From contig CAZLYK010000216.1 of NCBI GenBank assembly GCA_964563495.1, positions 1-6,374 on the forward strand: a DNA stretch of 6,374 nucleotides, read 5' to 3'. Source of the DNA: CAZLYK01 sp964563495. Its GTDB lineage: Bacteria; Acidobacteriota; Blastocatellia; RBC074. How positions within the stretch are numbered: the stretch's first letter is position 1; every line of letters starts with the position of its first letter. Below, one piece after another: positions 1 to 6,374 of this stretch. Under the pieces are notes generated by a model. The model had not been told where the DNA came from and did no database searches. It saw only the letters and a program-made list of their open reading frames with translations. Made by a program: the position numbers and the translations under genes.

Positions 1-884
1 TCCAGCTCATTGACGATCTTCCCATTGCCGCGGACGGGGCCGTCCAGCCGCTGCAGGTTGCAGTTGATGACAAAGATCAGGTTGTCCAGTTTCTCGCGCG
101 AGGCGAGCGTCAGCGAACCCATCGATTCAGGCTCGTCCATCTCGCCGTCGCCCAGGAAGGCCCAGATCTTACGATCGGTCTCTTCGATCAAACCGCGATT
201 TTCCAGATAACGCATGAAACGCGCCTGGTAGATCGCGTTGAGCGAGGCCAGTCCCATTGAGACCGTCGGGAAGCACCAGAAGTTCGGCATGAGCCAGGGA
301 TGCGGATAGGACGAGAGCCCGGGCGTGCCGCGCAGCTCGTGCCGGAAGTTCTCCAGCTGCTCGAGCGTCAGCCGGCCTTCCAGAAATGCGCGCGAGTAGA
401 TGCCGGGTGAGGCATGCCCCTGAAAATAGACGAAATCGCCGGGCTGCTCCCCGCCCTTCGGGTCGGTGATAGCCCCGCGAAAGAAATTATTGAAGCCGAC
501 TTCCATGAGCGTCGCAACCGAGGCATAGGTCGCGATGTGACCGCCGATGCCGGGGTCCTTCTTGTTCTGCTGCACGACCATGGCCATGGCGTTCCAGCGG
601 ATAATGCTCTTGATCCGGCGCTCGATTTCGATGTTGCCCGGATATTTCACTTCTTCTTCCGGTCGGATGGTGTTGCAGTAAGGAGTATTGAATTGAGGGG
701 GCAGCTCCAACCCTGCCGTCCGCGCCCTCGAAGTCAGCGCGTTGAGCAAATACGCCGCCCGTTGCGCGCTCTCTTCAGTTAAGATCTGATCCCAGGCCTC
801 CAACCACTCGGATGTCTCCTGCGGATCCGTGTCGGCAGTGGGTGAGGGCAACAGATGTTCTTCAAGTTGTGCTTTAGCTTGCAT
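1..884 (-). CDS. aceE: Pyruvate dehydrogenase E1 component, homodimeric type (N-terminal 294 residues, cut by window edge)
   Basis: Thiamine-diphosphate-dependent E1 subunit of the pyruvate dehydrogenase complex; it decarboxylates pyruvate and passes the acetyl group to the lipoyl domain of E2 in the cytoplasm. The reading frame is open from ATG (884-882) to the window edge. Visible landmarks match E. coli-type AceE: GGHIATY (His116), YFQGHASPGIYSRAFLEGRL (His157), the ThDP/metal motif GDGEMDEPES (about 245-254) and NCNLQRLDGPVRGNGK (274-289). The family is usually close to 900 residues, so about two thirds lie outside the window. The start is supported by an A/G-rich ribosome site (AAGGAAAG) about 8 nt upstream and by alignment of the N-terminus. 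It is co-directional with the MBL gene but separated from it by a large palindrome, so shared transcription is not assured. The homodimeric type is known from Proteobacteria, Actinobacteria and Acidobacteria. Family assignment is very secure. Confidence 0.96.
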   Translation of the reverse strand, partial: MQAKAQLEEHLLPSPTADTDPQETSEWLEAWDQILTEESAQRAAYLLNALTSRARTAGLELPPQFNTPYCNTIRPEEEVKYPGNIEIERRIKSIIRWNAMAMVVQQNKKDPGIGGHIATYASVATLMEVGFNNFFRGAITDPKGGEQPGDFVYFQGHASPGIYSRAFLEGRLTLEQLENFRHELRGTPGLSSYPHPWLMPNFWCFPTVSMGLASLNAIYQARFMRYLENRGLIEETDRKIWAFLGDGEMDEPESMGSLTLASREKLDNLIFVINCNLQRLDGPVRGNGKIVNEL

Positions 885-944
885 TTTCTCACTTTCCTTA
901 TCGATATTCGGTTTTAAATAATATATCGCAAATGTCTCCCTTGG

Positions 945-1030
945 AATAGACAGGATCGACAGGATTATTGCAGGATTGAACAAGACGCCGTCTTGTTCAA
1001 TCCTGCAATAATCCTGTCGATCCTGTCTAT

Positions 1031-1031
<1 letters not shown>
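945..1031. repeat. 87-bp near-perfect palindrome of the CAGGAT post-stop repeat family, copy 1
   Basis: Two 43-nt arms (945-987 and 989-1031) are exact reverse complements around a single central C at 988. Each arm contains three CAGGAT units, in the left arm at 951, 960 and 971 (spacing 9 then 11 nt). The inner part reads attgaacaagacg. The outer base of the right arm is the last base of the TAA stop of the MBL gene (1031-1033), and the left arm ends 61 nt before the aceE start. As RNA it would form a long hairpin between two co-directional genes. No T-run follows on either strand, so it is not a classical intrinsic terminator; transcript end protection or attenuation is possible but is inference. 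A diverged relative lies at 3254-3334. Confidence 0.93.
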
Positions 1032-2422
<1,391 letters not shown>

Positions 2423-2556
2423 CGGTTCATCCCCTCCTTTGCTCGGTTTGTACCATAACCGCCGGGTTTAACCCAAAGAGTTGACAATTTCTTTGTTGCA
2501 TTCGCCTAAAACTTACAGATACATTAGCTCGGTTTCCAGCGGGAATCCGCCTGGTC
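2423..2556. other. Divergent intergenic region, proximal half
   Basis: This stretch should hold the promoter of the minus-strand MBL gene and possibly that of the plus-strand gene at 2821. It is less GC-rich than the surroundings around 2481-2530. A plus-strand TTGACA at 2481-2486 is a perfect -35 hexamer, but no good -10 box sits 16-18 nt downstream (the nearest, taaaac at 2507-2512, is 20 nt away). A small bulged hairpin (ccag at 2536-2539 with ctgg at 2551-2554, plus cgg at 2540-2542 with ccg at 2547-2549) precedes the larger hairpin array. I see no coding sequence here. Confidence 0.45.
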
Positions 2557-2585
2557 TGTCCGACAAGCTGGCAGCTTGTCGGACA
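2557..2585. repeat. Hairpin A: perfect 14-bp inverted repeat
   Basis: Arms 2557-2570 (tgtccgacaagctg) and 2572-2585 are exact reverse complements around a single G at 2571. It is followed directly by TTTTCCGAG, the same joint that follows hairpins B (2725) and D (minus strand, below 3949). The T-run is short and interrupted, so I treat it as the first module of the array rather than as a terminator. Confidence 0.85.
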
Positions 2586-2632
2586 TTTTCCGAGAAGTCG
2601 TTCATGTCGCGCAGCGACGCCCAGAAAATAAT
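2586..2632 (+). repeat. Head repeat, copy 1 (TTTTCCGAG + AAGTCGTTCATGTCG + small stem)
   Basis: The first 24 nt (2586-2609) are identical to 2725-2748. The repeat continues with a mini-hairpin gtcgc-gca-gcgac (2606-2618) and the segment gcccagaaaataatg. A third copy, on the minus strand at 3989-4031, shares agtcgttca, gtcgc-atc-gcgac and gccctgaaa. The three loops are all different (gca, tgg, atc) while the stem is kept. No protein-coding role is apparent. Confidence 0.85.
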
Positions 2633-2729
2633 GAAAAGCCTGGGTACGCGGGCGCCCCGCCCGCACAGGTTGATGATCAGTCTCTTCGCCGGAACCTGCG
2701 GGCGGGGCGCCCGCGTACCCAGGCTTTTC
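2633..2729. repeat. Hairpin B: long GC-rich inverted repeat
   Basis: Left arm 2633-2671 and right arm 2693-2729 are reverse complements over 37 positions; the only difference is an extra two bases in the left arm (cgcacaggtt against cgcaggtt). The spacer of 21 nt (2672-2692) is gatgatcagtctcttcgccgg. The stem core contains gtacgcgggcgccccgcccgc. The right arm runs into the TTTTCC that opens the second head repeat, so modules overlap by a few bases. In RNA this would be an extremely stable structure. Confidence 0.9.
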
Positions 2730-2768
2730 CGAGAAGTCGTTCATGTCGTTGGACGACGCTCTGTAACG
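2725..2768 (+). repeat. Head repeat, copy 2
   Basis: Positions 2725-2748 are identical to 2586-2609. The following mini-hairpin is gtcgt-tgg-acgac (2745-2757), differing from copy 1 both in the loop and at the closing pair, which changes from C-G to T-A so pairing is kept. After cgacgctctg the sequence diverges and leads into hairpin C at 2771. This copy is part of the untranslated leader of the gene at 2821 if transcription starts upstream of it. Confidence 0.83.
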
Positions 2769-2770
2769 AT

Positions 2771-2810
2771 TGCAATTACTCCAGAGCGCAAACGCTCTGG
2801 AGTAATTGCA
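2771..2810. repeat. Hairpin C: perfect 18-bp stem with 4-nt loop, directly before a ribosome-binding site
   Basis: Arms 2771-2788 and 2793-2810 are exact reverse complements (tgcaattactccagagcg) with loop caaa at 2789-2792. The stem ends at 2810, and the Shine-Dalgarno GAGGAGG starts at 2811, with no spacer. It could protect the 5' end of the message or tune translation; the Shine-Dalgarno itself is outside the stem and so stays accessible. Function is inference. Confidence 0.9.
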
Positions 2811-2817
2811 GAGGAGG
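2811..2817 (+). promoter_or_regulatory. Shine-Dalgarno GAGGAGG that fixes the start at 2821
   Basis: GAGGAGG lies 3 nt before ATG at 2821-2823 (measured to the end of the G run) and is the only strong site nearby. An in-frame TTG at 2806 lies within hairpin C and has no ribosome site, so ATG 2821 is preferred. The spacing is short but workable. Confidence 0.8.
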
Positions 2818-2820
2818 AAT

Positions 2821-3252
2821 ATGAAAAAGACATTTGTTTCGCTCGCTCTCGCCTTGACCCTGCTCGCGTGCTCGGCCACGGCAGCCGCCCCTTTCAGCGT
2901 CAGGATCAAAGCGGAGATCCCCTTCGATTTCATGGTCCGCAGTAAAAAGCTGCCCAAAGGCGATTACGTCATCGAAACGATCAACGATTCGGGCGCCATG
3001 GTCATTCGCCGAGAGAAAGGCGGCAAGGCGGTGAACTTCACCGTGGTCAAAGACAAGCTGATCGATAAAAATAAATCGAAGCTCGTCTTCCGTCGCTATG
3101 GCGATCAATATTTCCTCGCCCGCATCTGGGATGGGTCGAGCGATATCGTCTGGAAGATCGAGAAATCAAGCGCCGAGAAGAAGGTAGCCAAATTGTTCAA
3201 GGATAAATCCGGCAAGGATGAGGATGAAGTGCCGGTCACCGATAAGAATTAA
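2821..3252 (+). CDS. Small exported protein of unknown function (acidobacterial IPFDF/LPKGDY type)
   Basis: 143 residues, not assigned to a named family with certainty. The N-terminus MKKTFVSLALALTLLAC is a signal peptide. Cys17 after LLA could be a lipobox, although Leu at -2 is unusual; alternatively signal peptidase I cuts near ATAAA (20-24). The mature part begins with a beta-strand-like segment containing IPFDFMV (33-39), LPKGDYVIE (44-52) and VIRRE (61-65), then FRRYGDQYFLARIWDG (90-105), and ends in a lysine/aspartate-rich, probably disordered tail. From memory, small acidobacterial proteins share the pattern 'IPFDF.V...LP.G.Y' soon after a signal peptide; this is my basis for the phylum guess. 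The gene stands alone on its strand: divergent from the MBL gene, convergent with the peroxiredoxin, and preceded by a 5' leader made of repeat modules. It probably acts in the periplasm or outer envelope; role unknown. Confidence 0.85.
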   Translation: MKKTFVSLALALTLLACSATAAAPFSVRIKAEIPFDFMVRSKKLPKGDYVIETINDSGAMVIRREKGGKAVNFTVVKDKLIDKNKSKLVFRRYGDQYFLARIWDGSSDIVWKIEKSSAEKKVAKLFKDKSGKDEDEVPVTDKN

Positions 3253-3253
3253 T

Positions 3254-3334
3254 AATCGACAGGATAGACATGATTTTTGCAGGATTTACCCGATCTTGTT
3301 CAATCCTGTAAAAATCCTGTCTATCCTGTCGATT
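3254..3334. repeat. CAGGAT post-stop palindrome, copy 2 (imperfect)
   Basis: Left arm 3254-3287 and right arm 3301-3334 pair over 34 positions with three mismatches; the 13-nt centre is acccgatcttgtt. CAGGAT-type units at 3260, 3269 (degenerate, catgat) and 3280 have the same 9 and 11 nt spacing as the copy at 945-1031, and the inner cttgttcaatcctg is shared. The outer two units are in swapped order compared with copy 1. It begins 1 nt after the TAA of the exported-protein gene and ends 4 nt before the TAA of the convergent peroxiredoxin gene. It may serve as a two-way transcript-end structure; this is inference. Confidence 0.88.
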
Positions 3335-3338
3335 CCAT

Positions 3339-3929
<591 letters not shown>

Positions 3930-3948
3930 TAAACTTGCCTCCTCGGAA

Positions 3949-3988
3949 AACCCCGGGGACACGCCTCCGGCGTGCACCCCCCGGGGTT
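3949..3988. repeat. Hairpin D in the peroxiredoxin leader
   Basis: Outer arms 3949-3958 (aaccccgggg) and 3979-3988 (ccccggggtt) pair perfectly; inner arms 3960-3965 (cacgcc) and 3969-3974 (ggcgtg) pair around tcc, with a small internal loop between. On the minus strand the hairpin is followed by TTTTCCGAG and then by the AGGAGG ribosome site of the peroxiredoxin, the same order of parts as before the gene at 2821. Confidence 0.85.
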
Positions 3989-4031
3989 GGTTTCATGGTT
4001 TCAGGGCGTCGCGATGCGACCTGAACGACTC
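3989..4031 (-). repeat. Head repeat, copy 3 (minus strand)
   Basis: On the minus strand this reads agtcgttcaggtcgc, loop atc, then gcgacgccctgaaaccatg, matching copy 1 (2586-2632) at nearly every position outside the mini-hairpin loop. The mini-hairpin spans 4008-4020. It lies between the acylase stop and the peroxiredoxin start, so it belongs to the untranslated leader of the peroxiredoxin or to the acylase-peroxiredoxin spacer. The upstream TTTTCCGAG block of copies 1 and 2 is missing here and is found instead after hairpin D. Confidence 0.82.
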
Positions 4032-4066
4032 CCTTGAGTTTTTGATTGACGCCTGAATCGGACGCT

Positions 4067-4096
4067 ATTAAACCCCATGGTCGAGCCGATAGGCAA
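4067..4096 (-). promoter_or_regulatory. Weak candidate sigma70-type promoter for the peroxiredoxin
   Basis: On the minus strand TTGCCT (4096-4091), an 18-nt spacer and TTTAAT (4072-4067) resemble -35 and -10 boxes. A transcript from here would have a leader of roughly 130 nt containing head repeat copy 3 and hairpin D. The boxes each differ from consensus by two bases and start only 23 nt beyond the acylase stop, so read-through from that gene is an equal possibility. Confidence 0.3.
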
Positions 4097-4118
4097 CCAA
4101 ACGGGATTTGATCCGGCT

Positions 4119-6338
4119 TCATCTTGCGGAAATCCGGTCGTTCCGGGCCGTTTCCTCACCCGGATGATAAGCGCTTTCGAGGTTGGCCCTGATCTCTGCG
4201 AGGGTGAACCGGACGGGCTTGAATTTGCCCGCGGCATAAATCTCAGCCTGATCCAGATGGTGCCTGGATTTCGGATCCGCGCTCTGTCCGAAGACGAGCA
4301 CCGATTGCGCGCGGATCACCCGGCCGAATTCGACCACTGCGACAAACGAATTTCCGGCCGTCCCGTAGCGGCGCTTCTGTCCTTTTTCAACGCGTGTGTT
4401 GTAGGTGAAGACGAGTCCGGACTGCCCCGGACCGCCGGCGACCGGCCAACTCGGGCGCGCGTCACTGAAGGGCTCGTCGCCGGCGGTATCGACCCTCTGC
4501 AAACGATTGATCTCACCCCAGGCGACTTGCCGGTCACCGAAGCTCTTCTCCAGATTGGCGATCAACTCTTCGAGCGCGCGCAGGTTCCTGAATGGCTCCT
4601 GATCATGATTGCCGTTGCCGGCTCTGACCCGCTCGTGCCAGAGCAGGAAGATCGTGGCCGGAACCGAATCGATCCGGGCGACCTGATCCCAGGCTTTCAA
4701 TTCAAGCAGCGCCGGCTTGATCTCTTCAGCCCGCGCCTCGTTCTCACGTTTCATCTGCTCCCATTCGGCGCTCAGATCCGCGATCCCTTTGGCCGCTTCC
4801 TCAACCGTCGTATCGGTCGCCGCGCGGACCCAGTCGGCGAAGGCGAACCTCTTTCTGCCCGTCAGAATCCGTCGCGAGCTGCGGGCGCGCGGCGTATCTT
4901 CCTCGGGAGCCATATAGAAAGGATACTTCTCCCTGACCGGATTGCCCGCTGAAGTCATGAGGAAAGGCGTCGAATTGCAGTTCTGTAAAAATCCGGACTT
5001 CGGATTGAGCAGTTGGGGCAACTCGCCCAGTTTGTGATATCCCTGCCATTCGGTCTCGGGGTCGGCGCCATCGACCGGCTTTGTCCAATCGAACTTCGTC
5101 GCTCGCCGCGGTATCGCGTTGCCGTGGACATAAAAGATGTTCCCGAAACGGTCGGCGTAGATGGTGTTAGACCCCGTCAACGCCATCCGCGAGAGCGCGG
5201 CTTTGAACTGAGCGAGGGTGCGCGATCTGTTCATGGCGAACCGCTGCTCCAACTCTCCACCCTCTTCGATCATGGCGACGCGCGCGGTCACGGCTTTGCC
5301 GTCGCGATAACCGACCACCGGCCCATGGTGGGTCTTGCGAAACCGATAGCGGCGGACCTCGCTCCCAGTCTCGGTCTTGACCCTCACCTGATCGCTCCAT
5401 TCAACCGCCAGCCGGTGACCATCGCCATAACGATAGGCGAGCGGATTCTTCGGATCGTCGAAAGTCTCAAGATAGACGTCGGCCGTGTCGGCGTAGTTGT
5501 TGGTGTGGCTCCAGCCCAGATTCCGGTTGAAGCCTGAACGGATGTAGGGCGTGCCGAGTATGGCAAAACCGTAGATGTTCAGCCCCTCGTCGCTGTCCAG
5601 GTGGGCTTCGTAGCGCTGGCCGCCGCCGAAGAAGCCGACGTGTGGATTGATCAGGAGCATGGCTCGGCCGCCGGTGCTCTTGCCCGGCCCGATCACCCAC
5701 ATATTCGAGCCTTCCAACGGCTCTTCCCTCATTTCATCAAACCACGACCGGAGGGCCGCCGGGTCCGGCTCCGGCAGAGCCGCTCCCGCCTGATTGGGCG
5801 ACTCCGGAACGGCGAGCCTGAGCTCCTCGGATTTGAGGCCGAGACGGTTGATTCCGCCGATCCGCCCCATCCGATTCATGGCCAGTATCTGCCACGGCTC
5901 AAAGCGCAAGATCAGACGCGGCTTGATCTGCGGATGCCGCGCCAGGTAGTGGTTCAGTCCGGCGGCGAAGGCGTCAGACAGCGCCCTGACCGGCGCAGAA
6001 AGACTCTGATATTCCGCCCTGGCCATTTTCTCTATCTCGAAAGCGCGAAATATCAGATCATTCGTCAGCCCCTTCTCGCCGTCGACTTCGGATTGACGAC
6101 CCAGCGCGCGGATGAAATCGGTTTCGAGCTGCCAGAAGTTGTCTTCGCATTGCGCGTACATCAGCCCGAAGACGACGCTCGCATCGGTCGGCCCGTAGAT
6201 ATGCGGGACGCCGAAGCTGTCGCGATTGATCGTCACCGAGCGGGCGAGCCTCTCCGAATCGACATCCTGAGCCACGGCTGCGCGGCCGCCGAAGCACAAG
6301 AGCAAAATCAAAATTTGCGGGATTCGATCAAACCTCAT
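4119..6338 (-). CDS. Secreted penicillin/acyl-homoserine-lactone acylase family protein (Ntn hydrolase)
   Basis: 739 residues from ATG 6338. The family (COG2366: penicillin G acylase, PvdQ/QuiP, aculeacin acylase) hydrolyses amide bonds of acylated substrates in the periplasm; precursors self-cleave so that the beta-chain begins with a catalytic Ser. Visible here: signal peptide ILILLLCFGGRAAVA with a cut after Ala23; alpha-chain motif DSFGVPHIYG (40-49); LEGSNMWVIGPGKS with nucleophile Ser211; LGWSHTNNYADTADVY (274-289); HHGPVV (337-342); YADRFGNIFY (394-403); GFLQNCNSTP (449-458), which likely carries the catalytic Asn. Spacer and beta-chain lengths are normal. The natural substrate cannot be told from the sequence. 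Start choice: GTG at 6359 would add seven residues; neither has a clear Shine-Dalgarno, but ATG 6338 gives a more typical signal peptide (MRFDRIPQ before the hydrophobic core). It ends in TGA, 189 nt upstream of the peroxiredoxin on the same strand. Confidence 0.93.
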   Translation of the reverse strand: MRFDRIPQILILLLCFGGRAAVAQDVDSERLARSVTINRDSFGVPHIYGPTDASVVFGLMYAQCEDNFWQLETDFIRALGRQSEVDGEKGLTNDLIFRAFEIEKMARAEYQSLSAPVRALSDAFAAGLNHYLARHPQIKPRLILRFEPWQILAMNRMGRIGGINRLGLKSEELRLAVPESPNQAGAALPEPDPAALRSWFDEMREEPLEGSNMWVIGPGKSTGGRAMLLINPHVGFFGGGQRYEAHLDSDEGLNIYGFAILGTPYIRSGFNRNLGWSHTNNYADTADVYLETFDDPKNPLAYRYGDGHRLAVEWSDQVRVKTETGSEVRRYRFRKTHHGPVVGYRDGKAVTARVAMIEEGGELEQRFAMNRSRTLAQFKAALSRMALTGSNTIYADRFGNIFYVHGNAIPRRATKFDWTKPVDGADPETEWQGYHKLGELPQLLNPKSGFLQNCNSTPFLMTSAGNPVREKYPFYMAPEEDTPRARSSRRILTGRKRFAFADWVRAATDTTVEEAAKGIADLSAEWEQMKRENEARAEEIKPALLELKAWDQVARIDSVPATIFLLWHERVRAGNGNHDQEPFRNLRALEELIANLEKSFGDRQVAWGEINRLQRVDTAGDEPFSDARPSWPVAGGPGQSGLVFTYNTRVEKGQKRRYGTAGNSFVAVVEFGRVIRAQSVLVFGQSADPKSRHHLDQAEIYAAGKFKPVRFTLAEIRANLESAYHPGEETARNDRISAR

Positions 6339-6374
6339 CTGGTTTATAGCAATTTTCACATTTGTGTGACCGCG

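Noticed and set aside
885..944. Promoter for aceE in the AT-rich stretch
   Set aside because: Several TATATT/TTTAAA-like boxes occur, but none pairs with a convincing -35 at the right distance, so no single promoter can be defended.
2481..2512. Sigma70 promoter from TTGACA at 2481
   Set aside because: The -35 is perfect but the only -10-like box (taaaac) is 20 nt away and poor.
2806..2808. TTG as start of the small exported protein
   Set aside because: It lies within hairpin C without a ribosome site; ATG 2821 with GAGGAGG gives a normal signal peptide.
2557..2810. CRISPR array
   Set aside because: Only two direct linker copies, with palindromic and unequal segments between them; no regular repeat-spacer pattern.
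2427..2957. Open frames in both directions across the hairpin array
   Set aside because: Their peptides are translations of the palindromic repeats and run into the small exported-protein gene; no real protein is supported.
3975..3977. GTG as start of the peroxiredoxin
   Set aside because: It falls within hairpin D and would put 16 residues before a clean signal peptide; ATG 3929 has AGGAGG at 8 nt.
4077..4952. Long plus-strand open frame (291 codons) opposite the acylase gene
   Set aside because: It has no domain pattern or ribosome site and lies entirely antisense to a well-supported acylase; high-GC codon bias readily leaves such frames open.

Overview
The window reads as a chromosomal segment of a moderately GC-rich Gram-negative bacterium, most likely an Acidobacteriota member. 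The reasons are the homodimeric-type pyruvate dehydrogenase E1, a small exported protein of a style I associate with that phylum (IPFDFMV, then LPKGDYVIE), two proteins with clear signal peptides, and intergenic spaces full of palindromic repeats. The phylum call is inference; no rRNA or other marker is present. TGA is an ordinary stop here, because the acylase gene ends with it.

Layout. Positions 1-884 (minus) hold the N-terminal third of aceE, cut by the window edge. Positions 945-1031 are an almost perfect 87-bp palindrome that touches the stop codon of the next gene. Positions 1031-2422 (minus) encode a metallo-beta-lactamase/beta-CASP RNase-like protein. Positions 2423-2820 are a 398-bp divergent intergenic region; its second half is an ordered array of three hairpins joined by two copies of a roughly 40-nt repeat, ending directly at a Shine-Dalgarno. 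Positions 2821-3252 (plus) encode a 143-aa exported protein of unknown function. Positions 3254-3334 hold a second, decayed copy of the post-stop palindrome, between convergent genes. Positions 3339-3929 (minus) encode an exported peroxiredoxin interrupted by one in-frame TGA exactly at the peroxidatic cysteine, with a stem-loop just downstream. Positions 3930-4118 carry a third copy of the head repeat and another hairpin, again ending at a Shine-Dalgarno. Positions 4119-6338 (minus) encode a secreted penicillin/acyl-homoserine-lactone acylase family enzyme.

Main result: the two fragments at 3339-3662 and 3672-3929 are best read as one 196-aa selenoprotein peroxiredoxin with Sec86 in the FTGG-U-T active site. 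Plain gene callers would report two fragments or a pseudogene. Second result: two repeat systems use intergenic space in different ways. One (head plus hairpin) lies in 5' leaders, ending immediately before AGGAGG sites. The other (CAGGAT palindrome) lies within 0-4 nt after stop codons.

The genes do not form one obvious pathway. AceE is central carbon metabolism, the MBL protein is probably RNA processing, and the peroxiredoxin, small protein and acylase are envelope or exported proteins.
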